A stretch of 64,000 nt of DNA from PALSA-1353 sp050012375 (GTDB lineage: Bacteria > Planctomycetota > Phycisphaerae > Tepidisphaerales > Tepidisphaeraceae): NCBI GenBank assembly GCA_050012375.1, contig JBEKHH010000001.1:124001-188000 (forward strand). The letters are read 5' to 3'. Positions 8,900 to 16,857 of the stretch are shown one piece after another. The number at the start of each line of letters is the position of its first letter. Position 1 is the first letter of the stretch. The position numbers were made by a program, and so were the translations under genes. Under the pieces are notes generated by a model. The model was not told the origin of the DNA. It was given only the letters and a program-made list of their open reading frames with translations, and ran no database searches.

Positions 8900-9218
8900 A
8901 GATTCGGAGCGAAAAAGATGTCCCACTCGATCCCAAAATATCCCACAGGGGGGGAGGGGGGCGCTTCGCGAGAGAGTAGATAAGTTGAAAGTAGTACAGT
9001 AGATAAGACGAAAAAGGTCGATCCTGTCTCGGGAAGGGTGGGACATTTGTCGGAAAGTTGTTTTTTCATGGAAATCGGCGGACATAGCAGTGTCTCCCTG
9101 GCAGCGCGAGCCGAATTGAGCCCGCGCGCGGAGTCGGGCGCGAAGTTGCCTGTTACTATTGCGAACATTTACCTAACTTGCGTCAACTTTGCAAGGGAAA
9201 AATCTGGGAGATTTGTCG
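8900..9218. repeat. Dispersed ~319-bp repeat, copy 1
   Basis: This stretch aligns without net insertion or deletion to 51888-52206 in the same orientation (constant offset of 42,988). Long identical blocks include the G-run with GCGCTTCGCGAGAGAGTAG, the block TTTTTTCATGGAAATCGGCG, and GCGAACATTTACCTAACTTG. It contains repeated GTCCCAC/GTGGGAC words. It lies directly before the accessory operon 9439-11512; the second copy lies directly before 52314-54693. No terminal inverted repeats or transposase were seen, so its mobility is unexplained. Confidence 0.85.
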
Positions 9219-9438
9219 GCAAAATTTGCGGGAGATACTGCGGGAGAATCTTTGGGAGGAGGGCAAACTCGCGGATTCCACCGCGCCCTTCCTTCGCGGA
9301 ATCAGCGAAGGGATCGAGCATATATACTTCTTCGCATACCTGTAAAGATCGGACGACGTGCTCCGAGACGAGTGGTAAGGAACATCGCGAGGACCGTGGG
9401 TCGACAAACTGCGTTGGAGATGTGAGCCTGCAGGAAGC

Positions 9439-10353
9439 CTATTTCGACAACTCCATGATTTGGCGGGCGTTTGCGTTTGGCGCATCAAGCGCTGCCGAGA
9501 TGATGGTAACGGCCCGCATAATTTGTCGCCGACGATCGCGGATCATTTCTGCAATCGTCTGTTGCTCTTGGCGGATTGTGTCCAAGAGGGAAGGCAAATA
9601 TTCCTCTGTAACAACGTCGATTTGGTAGGATTGTTCACGTTGGCCGAAGAAGGTGGTCTGCAACAGGCCCGCATGTTCAGCGGGGGAAATGTGAAAATCG
9701 GGTGTTTGTTTAACTGTGAGTAGCGGACCTTGAAGCACAAGAATTGGATAATAGAACTCTATGTTGAGTTTCTCTTTTGGGCCTCTCCGAAAACCGTCGT
9801 AGTAAAGTTTGGCTCTGTGCTCGACGGCGCTGCATAGGGCGTGGATGCTTCCGAAGTGAGCATCCTCGTGGAAGGCCATCCATTCCTTATCATTCTTCGC
9901 CTTCCTCTTGAAACTACAATATTGGGTGGCGACAGTCCCGGATTTGTAGTGAAGAGGAATGCCTTTGGAGCCAGCCAGAAATTCCAGAAGTGGCAGCTCG
10001 CGTTTCCGGTTATGAATCTTGATGGGTAGGCCAGCGTAATGCAATCGTTGGGGCGCGAAATACTCCAAATGCGCGGCGGTGTAGGTGAACAAAGCGAAAG
10101 GCTGCGGATTGTTGACACATTCGACAAGGTGAACTGAGAAGATGTAGCCGATGTTGCTGACTTCCGTCCCGTCCATCGCAAACACATCAAGTTCGCGTGA
10201 AGCCTCGCCGGTAGGGTCTAAATAGACCGAACTCGGCTCAACGTACGTGCTACGATCCTGAAATACGCGAGCAACGCGGGTTTCCAGTAGATACCCTGAG
10301 CGAATCAGCGCATTACGGAGTTCGTCATCACTGATTTGGTCTTTGTCTTTCAT
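9439..10353 (-). CDS. PD-(D/E)XK nuclease-like protein with altered active site
   Basis: 304 residues. Residues ~50-90 read RELDVFA and, after about 20 residues, VECVNNPQPFALF. This pattern resembles a restriction-endonuclease-like family in which the usual motif is E-x-D ... E-C-K-N-N. Here the catalytic Lys position (residue ~80) is Val, so activity may be lost or the Lys supplied elsewhere. The rest contains a helical C-terminus (EEYLPSLLDTIRQEQQTIAE). It is the last gene of a three-gene operon with an XRE regulator and an ImmA/IrrE peptidase. The fold assignment is inferred from the short motif only. Confidence 0.55.
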   Translation of the reverse strand: MKDKDQISDDELRNALIRSGYLLETRVARVFQDRSTYVEPSSVYLDPTGEASRELDVFAMDGTEVSNIGYIFSVHLVECVNNPQPFALFTYTAAHLEYFAPQRLHYAGLPIKIHNRKRELPLLEFLAGSKGIPLHYKSGTVATQYCSFKRKAKNDKEWMAFHEDAHFGSIHALCSAVEHRAKLYYDGFRRGPKEKLNIEFYYPILVLQGPLLTVKQTPDFHISPAEHAGLLQTTFFGQREQSYQIDVVTEEYLPSLLDTIRQEQQTIAEMIRDRRRQIMRAVTIISAALDAPNANARQIMELSK

Positions 10354-10436
10354 TGTTTGGTCAGGTTATTCTGTGAGAAGGCCCGGACTATACAAGGATC
10401 GGCGCTCGAGCAATTTCATTTCTGCCGCTTGGCCGC

Positions 10437-11231
10437 CTACACCGTTAGCAGCGATCCAACCATTGCTTTGCTCCGTACCGCCCGGCGCAAGTGTAGGTCC
10501 GGGGCCGTGCGATCCTGAACCCAGCCGAGGTTCGCAATTCGATAGCCGATCGCTTCACCAGATAAGCCGCCGAAATAGCCGGATATCTTCGAACCGATCC
10601 AGCCGCAAAGGTCACCTGGATCAACAATGAATTTTCGGATCGCCAGACCTTGAACGTCCAGCCAATAGATACATGGTTCATAGAAAATGAACGGACGATT
10701 TGGCCGGAATGTCTTCCTAATTGCGTAATTGACAAGCCAATCCGGGGCAGCTAGCCGCGATGCGAAAAGATTAGCCTGCCATTCGAGTCGGCGTTCGATG
10801 GATGCAGATAGGCTGAATTCCGTTACGTCAATCGATTCAAATTCACCGGTTAATCGGAGCTGTTTCCGCAACCACGAACCTTGAAGAGCCCCGTGGCCGG
10901 CCACCTCATGCCAGCATGTAAATATACGCCGCGGGTCGTTGGCCTCCCGCGAGATTGAACGATCCAAATGGGCCGCGTTGTCCGCCACGTCGTAGCGCCC
11001 GAGGAGCTGATTACCATCTGCATCCTTTCCCAAGTCATCATCTTCGTAGAGGTCGATGTTGAATTTCGGGAAAAGCAGCTTTTCGTAGACATCATCGAAA
11101 TGAAGGCCATTCATCAAAATATAGTCCCGGCCGACAATATCCTCATACTGTTTGCCCAGGCGTCCGGCTGCGGCGACGATTTCTTCCTTCGTCCAATTGG
11201 GCGCGATCACCTTCGGTTTTGACGGCCTCAT
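10437..11231 (-). CDS. ImmA/IrrE-family metallopeptidase
   Basis: 264 residues with a zinc-peptidase motif HEVAGH (HExxH) near residue 107 and the downstream helix ERRLEWQANLFASRLAAP, which supplies the third ligand and is diagnostic of ImmA/IrrE proteins. Members cleave or regulate a partner XRE-type repressor. Here the XRE gene lies immediately upstream with a 4-bp ATGA overlap, supporting that pairing. The C-terminal ~90 residues are not recognised. The region is less GC-rich than the flanking core genes, consistent with acquisition. Confidence 0.85.
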   Translation of the reverse strand: MRPSKPKVIAPNWTKEEIVAAAGRLGKQYEDIVGRDYILMNGLHFDDVYEKLLFPKFNIDLYEDDDLGKDADGNQLLGRYDVADNAAHLDRSISREANDPRRIFTCWHEVAGHGALQGSWLRKQLRLTGEFESIDVTEFSLSASIERRLEWQANLFASRLAAPDWLVNYAIRKTFRPNRPFIFYEPCIYWLDVQGLAIRKFIVDPGDLCGWIGSKISGYFGGLSGEAIGYRIANLGWVQDRTAPDLHLRRAVRSKAMVGSLLTV

Positions 11232-11512
11232 CGGGACCTCCGGTACAGGCTGAGGGCTTCCGAAGCTTTGCGTTCAATCTGATGTTCCGTCCGCTGCATT
11301 AGGTCCATCTTCGCCAGATCAAGGAGTTTCTCTGGTTTCTCTTGCAGGACCTCGCTAATCGAGCAGATGAGATCTGGTGACGGAATTTCGTCGCGAGCTT
11401 CGACGCGAGAGAGGTATCCCGGAGTTTTTCCTACAGCATCCGCGAGCGCGCGGATTGTGATTTCCCGCTTTCGTCTCAATGTTTGGATATGTTTCCCGAG
11501 CCGGCCCATCAT
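11228..11512 (-). CDS. XRE-family HTH transcriptional regulator
   Basis: 94 residues. A helix-turn-helix of the Cro/CI type spans about residues 8-62 (TIRALADAVGKTPGYLSRVE). The C-terminal ~30 residues are helical and may dimerise. It overlaps the ImmA/IrrE gene by 4 bp. A good promoter ends almost at its start codon, so the message may be leaderless, and a dyad overlaps the -10 region, suggesting autoregulation with the peptidase as a relief switch. Confidence 0.85.
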   Translation of the reverse strand: MMGRLGKHIQTLRRKREITIRALADAVGKTPGYLSRVEARDEIPSPDLICSISEVLQEKPEKLLDLAKMDLMQRTEHQIERKASEALSLYRRSR

Positions 11513-11518
11513 TCGATA

Positions 11519-11547
11519 GTGTACCGTGTTTACTCAACTAAGTCAAC
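11519..11547 (-). promoter_or_regulatory. Sigma-70-type promoter with overlapping dyad, xre operon
   Basis: Reading leftward, TTGACT (11542-11547), a 17-bp spacer and TACACT (11519-11524) form a strong promoter. The expected transcription start falls on or next to the ATG at 11512. The partly symmetrical sequence AGTGTAC-CGT-GTTTACT (11519-11535) overlaps the -10 element and is a plausible operator for the encoded XRE protein. Confidence 0.65.
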
Positions 11548-11865
11548 AACCGGCACGTAAGTTGGGAGGGCCCCGAATCTCCGCGCTTTGTTCGCAATTC
11601 CGGTATGGCCGGGGTGCAACCTATTCTTGTGACTCGGCGGCCGATTGAAGTCAAATCTCACGCGGAGACGCGGAGCACGCGGAGAAGAAGGCGCCGGGTT
11701 TTTGCTCCGCGTCTTCGCGTCTCCGCGTGAGATCGTTCTCGGGTATTGGCGCCAATGCGATTTCGGCGGACCACAATTGGGCGCTACACCGCCCAGTCCG
11801 CAATTCCCGCCCATCCTCCTTGCAAAGCCATAAGGCCGTTCTTAGACTTTGCGGCCTTGTTTCCC
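11548..11865. repeat. Gene-free stretch with CGCGGAG inverted repeat
   Basis: The interval between the xre promoter and nuoJ holds an inverted repeat at about 11656-11732. The left arm TCTCACGCGGAGACGCGGAG pairs nearly perfectly with the complement of CTTCGCGTCTCCGCGTGAGA, with a GC-rich centre. It belongs to the same CGCGGAG-type family as the palindrome at 8668-8866. No gene is supported here. Confidence 0.65.
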
Positions 11866-12780
11866 ATGCTTGGTTTTCTTTCATTATTGCAGCCCTTGGC
11901 GGTTGCCGGTTCGACGAATTACCTCATCGAGCCGATGGTCATCCTCGTTCTTTGCACCGCAGGGGGCGTGGGGACGCTTCTGCTGCTGCCGGGACGAAAA
12001 CAATCGCCGAAATTGGGCTCTGTGCTCCTCATCGTCGCGGGACTGATATTGGGGTTGATTCTCTTTCGCACCGTCGTGGGACCGGCCAGTTCCGATACCG
12101 GACCGTATTTTTGGATATTCTCCGCCATCGCCGTCGTCGGGGCCGTTCGCGTGATCACGCATCCGCGGCCGGTTTACTCCGCGCTTTATTTCGTGCTGAC
12201 GGTTTTTGCCAGCGCCGGGCTGTTTATCCTGATGTATGCGGAGTTTTTGGCCGCGGCGCTGGTGCTGATCTACGCCGGGGCCATTCTCATCACTTATGTC
12301 TTCGTGATCATGCTGGCGGCTTCAGCGCAAACTGTTGGCGACCGCTCGCCGCTGGCTGGTTTGGCCGAGTGCGACGTGCAGAGCCGGGAACCATTCACGG
12401 CCGCGTGCGTCGGTTTTGCCCTCATGGGCGTGCTCCTTTTCGTCATCCTCGACAAGGCGGAGGGACTGGAGCAGTTCAATATTTCGCCCCCGGCCGCTGG
12501 TTTATCCGCCGACGAACAGGTTCACGGCTCGACGCAATCGATTGGACAGTATCTGTTTCAGAATCAAATGGTGAACTTCGAGCTGGCAGGGTTGATTTTG
12601 GCGGTCAGCATGGTGGGCGCCATCGTCATCGCCCGTCGCCAGGTTGCCGACATCGATCAGAGGTTCGAGCCGAGCATCGAGACGATCTCGGCCAATGCCA
12701 CGCCGGTCAACGACGATCCGCGGAGCATTCCGGTTTACGGCACGACCAATCCCAAACAAAAATCCTTTCCGCAGACCTGA
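11866..12780 (+). CDS. nuoJ: NADH-quinone oxidoreductase subunit J
   Basis: Membrane-arm subunit of complex I. The diagnostic stretch YSALYFVLTVFASAGLFILM followed by EFLAAALVLIYAGAILITYV matches NuoJ helices 2-3. The chosen ATG at 11866 gives 304 residues, longer than typical NuoJ (about 170-220), because an extra hydrophobic N-terminal section precedes the family core and a hydrophilic tail follows. A start at 11746 is possible but would run through intergenic sequence. It is first of a tight nuoJKLMN run; the genes for A-I are not in the window. Confidence 0.88.
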   Translation: MLGFLSLLQPLAVAGSTNYLIEPMVILVLCTAGGVGTLLLLPGRKQSPKLGSVLLIVAGLILGLILFRTVVGPASSDTGPYFWIFSAIAVVGAVRVITHPRPVYSALYFVLTVFASAGLFILMYAEFLAAALVLIYAGAILITYVFVIMLAASAQTVGDRSPLAGLAECDVQSREPFTAACVGFALMGVLLFVILDKAEGLEQFNISPPAAGLSADEQVHGSTQSIGQYLFQNQMVNFELAGLILAVSMVGAIVIARRQVADIDQRFEPSIETISANATPVNDDPRSIPVYGTTNPKQKSFPQT

Positions 12781-12787
12781 CTTGGCT

Positions 12788-13096
12788 ATGGAACTTCTCG
12801 CGCTTCAACATTACCTGGCCGTCGGGGCGATCCTGTTTGTGATCGGCCTGATCGGCTTCATCACCCGCCGGAACATGATCGTCATCTTTCTGTGCACCGA
12901 ACTGATGTTCCAGGGCGTGGCCATCAACCTGATCGCTTTCAGCCGGTACACAAACAACCTGGCGGGCCAGGCATTTGTGATTTTCATCCTGGTGATCGCG
13001 GCTTCGGAGGCGTCGCTGGCGCTGGGGCTGGTGATTTTGCTGTTTAGAACGAAGAACACGCTCGATGCCGATGCGTGGCGCGACTTGAAATGGTGA
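12788..13096 (+). CDS. nuoK: NADH-quinone oxidoreductase subunit K
   Basis: 102 residues with three membrane helices, as expected for NuoK. The sequence RNMIVIFLCTELMFQGVAIN includes the conserved membrane Glu of helix 2, and AASEASLALGLVILL contains the second conserved Glu in helix 3, both part of the proton path. The ATG at 12788 is 7 bp after nuoJ. The gene ends 4 bp before the nuoL ATG. Confidence 0.93.
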   Translation: MELLALQHYLAVGAILFVIGLIGFITRRNMIVIFLCTELMFQGVAINLIAFSRYTNNLAGQAFVIFILVIAASEASLALGLVILLFRTKNTLDADAWRDLKW

Positions 13097-13100
13097 GGTG

Positions 13101-15170
13101 ATGGACGCGCTGTTTGCGGTCAAATATTCCTACCTGATTCCGCTACTGCCGCTGATCGGCGCGATGATCGCCGGGGCATTGGGGGCAAAGGTGCTGCGCG
13201 GCCGATCGCACTGGCCGGTGTGGATCGGCGTGGCGATCAGCGCGGTCATGTCCCTTTCTCTGCTGCTGGCGATGTTGGGATTGTGGCGCGAGGGCAAGCC
13301 GCTGAACGGCGTGGTCGATTGGTACACGTGGATCGAGGCCGGGTCCTTCAAAGCCACCGCCGGTTGTTTCTTCGACTCCCTGACCGCCGTGATGCTGTGC
13401 GTGGTGACCGGCATCGGGTTTCTCATCATCGTTTATGCCGCCGGCTACATGAAGGGCGAAGAGGGCTATTTCCGTTTTTTCGCCTACATGGGCCTGTTCA
13501 TCTTCTCCATGACCTGCCTGGTGATGGCGAACAATTTCATCATGCTGTATCTCGGGTGGGAAGGCGTGGGATTGTGTTCGTATCTGCTCATCGGCTACTA
13601 CTACGAGCGTCCCTCGGCAGTCGCCGCCGCCAAAAAAGCGTTCCTCGTCAACCGCATCGGCGACTTCGGGTTCGGCCTGGGCATCATGCTGATCTTCCTG
13701 ACGTTCGGCACGATCAGCTATTTCGGCGCGGGCGTCGGAACGCACAGCGGGGTGCTTGAATTGGCCACGCTGCCGCTCGAGCGGCTTCGGCTAATTCCGG
13801 GCGTCAATGCGTCATGGGTTCCCACGGCGATGAAATGGGTCCCGTTCCTGCTGATGCTGGGAGCGTTCGGAAAATCGGCGCAGTTTCCGCTGTACGTCTG
13901 GCTGCCCGATGCGATGGAAGGCCCGACGCCGGTTTCCGCCCTGATCCATGCCGCCACGATGGTCACCGCCGGCGTTTACATGATCGCCCGGTGCGGCACG
14001 CTGTTCGTCTCCAACAGCGCCGCCATGCTGACCATCGCCGCCATCGGCGCTTTCACCGCGCTCCTGGCGGCAACCATCGCACTCCGGCAATTCGATCTGA
14101 AGAGAGTCTTCGCGTACAGCACCATCAGCCAGCTTGGATTCATGTTCGTCGGCGTGGGATGTCTCGCCCCGGTCGCCGGCGTGTTTCATCTCGTCACCCA
14201 CGCATTTTTCAAGGCCCTGCTGTTCCTGAGTTCCGGCGTGGTCATGCACGCCATGTCCGGCGAGTTGGACATGCGCAAAATGTCCGGCCTCAAGCGCATC
14301 CTGCCCAAGACGCATGTGTTCATGCTGGTCGGCTGCCTGGCGCTGGCGGGCTTCCCTCTGTTCAGCGGATTCTTCTCCAAGGACGAGATCGTCGCCGCCG
14401 CGTTTGGTCGCAGTACGTTTCTCGGGCTGGTCCTGCTCTTCACGGCTTTTTTAACCGCGTATTACACCTTCCGGCTTTATTTCCGGGTGTTCCAGGGTCC
14501 GCTGGTGGTTGCGCATCCACCGGCAGAAGCCCATGCGCAAAGTTCACGCGATCACCACGACGAGCACCACAATCATGAGCCGATGGTGATGATGCTTCCG
14601 CTGGCGCTATTGACCGTCGGAGCACTCTTGGCCGGCTATTTCAATTTCCCCAGACCGCATCTGGGCAATTTCCTGGGGACCAGCCCGTCGCTTGCGGGTT
14701 CTTACGAGATGGCGGTCGCTCACGCTGCCCCGGCCCCGCATCTCGTCGAGGGAATGGGACAACCTGCCGAAGCCGGCGCACACGTGCCGATCGTTTCCGC
14801 ATTAATGGTCTTCAGCGGATTGATCTCAATCGCCGGCATCTTCGCGGCATATGTCCTGCACCTTAAGGATCGCGCCCGCGGCGAAAAGCTGGCCGAAGAC
14901 CTCGGCCCGCTCACCCGTCTGCTGGAAGCCAAATACCGGGTCGATGAGATTTACCAGGGGGCGATCGTCAATCCCCTTCGCACGCTCGGCGAATTCTCTT
15001 ATCGCTTCGACCGATGGATCATCGACACGCTGGTCAACATGGCGGGCTGGATTTGCCAGTTGACCGGCTATTTCCTGAAGTTTTCCACGCAGCGCGGTTA
15101 TTTGCAGGGCTACGGAGCGGCGATGCTTTTGGGCCTGGCGGTGATATTGCTCATGATCTTCACGCACTGA
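13101..15170 (+). CDS. nuoL: NADH-quinone oxidoreductase subunit L
   Basis: 689 residues, an antiporter-like proton-pumping subunit of complex I. Family hallmarks are NNFIMLYLGWEGVGLCSYLL (conserved Glu), GKSAQFPLYVWLPDAMEGPT with its conserved Lys, and SALIHAATMVTAGVY. The C-terminal lateral helix region and final membrane helix are present (residues ~610-689). A His-rich loop (HDEHHNHE, around residue 485) lies between late helices. The ATG at 13101 is preceded by GGTGAGGTG, giving a ribosome site that overlaps the nuoK stop. Confidence 0.94.
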   Translation: MDALFAVKYSYLIPLLPLIGAMIAGALGAKVLRGRSHWPVWIGVAISAVMSLSLLLAMLGLWREGKPLNGVVDWYTWIEAGSFKATAGCFFDSLTAVMLCVVTGIGFLIIVYAAGYMKGEEGYFRFFAYMGLFIFSMTCLVMANNFIMLYLGWEGVGLCSYLLIGYYYERPSAVAAAKKAFLVNRIGDFGFGLGIMLIFLTFGTISYFGAGVGTHSGVLELATLPLERLRLIPGVNASWVPTAMKWVPFLLMLGAFGKSAQFPLYVWLPDAMEGPTPVSALIHAATMVTAGVYMIARCGTLFVSNSAAMLTIAAIGAFTALLAATIALRQFDLKRVFAYSTISQLGFMFVGVGCLAPVAGVFHLVTHAFFKALLFLSSGVVMHAMSGELDMRKMSGLKRILPKTHVFMLVGCLALAGFPLFSGFFSKDEIVAAAFGRSTFLGLVLLFTAFLTAYYTFRLYFRVFQGPLVVAHPPAEAHAQSSRDHHDEHHNHEPMVMMLPLALLTVGALLAGYFNFPRPHLGNFLGTSPSLAGSYEMAVAHAAPAPHLVEGMGQPAEAGAHVPIVSALMVFSGLISIAGIFAAYVLHLKDRARGEKLAEDLGPLTRLLEAKYRVDEIYQGAIVNPLRTLGEFSYRFDRWIIDTLVNMAGWICQLTGYFLKFSTQRGYLQGYGAAMLLGLAVILLMIFTH

Positions 15171-15183
15171 CTGAAATGGAAAG

Positions 15184-16857
15184 ATGAATAGTCCTCTGCT
15201 GATCCTTCTGCTGCTCGTTCCCGCCGCCGGCGCTCTTCTCGGCGCGCTCTTGCCCGTCGCCGCCGCCAGGAGTTGGGCGCTGCTCATCAGCCTGGCAACG
15301 TTGCTTGTCGCCATCATCATCGCCTGCGCATTTCAATATGGCGGTTCCGGATTCCAATTCACGTTTGATAATGCCCATCTCGCGCTGCCGTTCAACGCGT
15401 CTTTTTCCCTGGGGATCGACTCGATTGCCCTCTGGCTGGTCCTGCTGACGGCCCTGCTGATGCCGCTGGCCGTTTGGTCCAGCTTTGAATCCATCCAGGA
15501 CCGCCCGCGCGAATATTACTCGTGGATGCTGCTGCTCCAGGCGGCGATGCTGGGGGTTTTCGTCGCTCGTGATATCCTGGTCTTTTACATTTTCTTCGAA
15601 CTCACGCTGATCCCGATGTTTTTCATCATCGGCATTTGGGGCGGTCCCGAGCGCCGGGGCGCGGCCGGAAAATTCTTCCTCTTCACCTTCACCGGCTCGG
15701 TCTTCACCCTGGCCGGCGCGATTTATCTGGGCTACCGGGCCGGAACGTTCGACATCGCCCAAATCGTCGATTTTGCGCGCAATTCGCTCAGCGATTCCGA
15801 GCGATTCTGGGTGCTGCTGGCGCTGCTGGCCGGGTTCTCCGTCAAGGTCCCCCTCTTTCCCGTGCACACCTGGCTGCCCCTGGCCCACACCGAGGCCCCC
15901 ACGGCCGGCAGCGTCATCCTCGCCGGCGTTTTGCTGAAGTTGGGCACCTATGGCCTGCTTCGCCTGGCTCTGCCGATTGGAATCCTCGCCGCTCATGCCG
16001 TTGCTTTCCCGCACACGATCCACGTGCTGGGCATCTTGTGCGTGATCGGCGTGATCTACGGCGCGCTGGTCGCCTGGGTGCAGACCGACGTCAAAAAACT
16101 CGTCGCCTACAGTTCCGTGTCCCACCTGGGATTCTGCGTCCTGGGCATGCTCGCCCTCAACACCTACGGCATCGAAGGCTCCGTGCTCTACATGATCAAC
16201 CATGGGCTGAGCACCGGCGCGATGTTCCTCGTCGTCGGAATGATCTACGACCGCTATCACACTCGCGACATCCGCGAGCTTTCAGGCCTGGCACGACGCA
16301 TGCCCATCCTCGCGTTCTTCTTCGTCCTCTTCACGCTCGCCAGCATCGGCCTGCCGGGCCTCAACGGATTCGTCAGCGAGTTTCTGACGATTCTCGGCGC
16401 GTTCACTTCGCAATACCTCGGGGTCTGGTTCGGGGGATTTGCCGCGCTCGGCATCATCCTCGGCGCGGTTTACATGCTGCACATGGTCGCCTGCATCATC
16501 TTCGGCCCGCTCAAGACGCCGGCTGTCCACGAGCACGGACACATCCCCGGCGACATCGGCGCCCGCGAGATCGCGATCCTCGTCCCGCTCGCACTGGCGG
16601 TCGTATGGCTGGGCGTATATCCCTCCGGCGTTCTGCGCTCGATGAACGACGCGGTCACGCGCATCCAGGAGCCGATCCTGAATGCAACGGACTCATCTCA
16701 ATGGGCGACCGCGATTCCGGGACATGGGCGGAACCCGCGGTGCTACGCACCGCCGCTAACTATGCATGATTTGTCCCTGAATAACGGCTCATCAATTCGC
16801 GGCGTTGGGCAGCGGCGCGTGCCCGTCTCTCCGACCGAACTGGCGCTAAATCCATGA
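15184..16857 (+). CDS. nuoM: NADH-quinone oxidoreductase subunit M
   Basis: 557 residues, the second antiporter-like subunit. Conserved features include FFELTLIPMFFIIGIWGG (membrane Glu), FSVKVPLFPVHTWLPLAHTE and LAGVLLKLGTYGLLR (conserved Lys). The last ~50 residues (from about 16710) do not look like NuoM: that DNA contains a hairpin, GCGGTG-CTACG-CACCGC, followed by GCTAAC, a repeat found elsewhere in intergenic DNA here. The repeat appears to have extended the reading frame. The stop overlaps the nuoN start by 4 bp (ATGA). Confidence 0.93.
   Translation: MNSPLLILLLLVPAAGALLGALLPVAAARSWALLISLATLLVAIIIACAFQYGGSGFQFTFDNAHLALPFNASFSLGIDSIALWLVLLTALLMPLAVWSSFESIQDRPREYYSWMLLLQAAMLGVFVARDILVFYIFFELTLIPMFFIIGIWGGPERRGAAGKFFLFTFTGSVFTLAGAIYLGYRAGTFDIAQIVDFARNSLSDSERFWVLLALLAGFSVKVPLFPVHTWLPLAHTEAPTAGSVILAGVLLKLGTYGLLRLALPIGILAAHAVAFPHTIHVLGILCVIGVIYGALVAWVQTDVKKLVAYSSVSHLGFCVLGMLALNTYGIEGSVLYMINHGLSTGAMFLVVGMIYDRYHTRDIRELSGLARRMPILAFFFVLFTLASIGLPGLNGFVSEFLTILGAFTSQYLGVWFGGFAALGIILGAVYMLHMVACIIFGPLKTPAVHEHGHIPGDIGAREIAILVPLALAVVWLGVYPSGVLRSMNDAVTRIQEPILNATDSSQWATAIPGHGRNPRCYAPPLTMHDLSLNNGSSIRGVGQRRVPVSPTELALNP

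Noticed and set aside
8776..9168. 130-codon minus-strand frame in repeat copy 1 as a gene
   Set aside because: The matching frame in copy 2 differs at many amino acids, mostly nonsynonymous changes, and no start or family is convincing; treated as part of the repeat.
15636..16769. 377-codon frame inside nuoM
   Set aside because: Alternative frame of a clear NuoM gene, His/Arg/Pro-rich.
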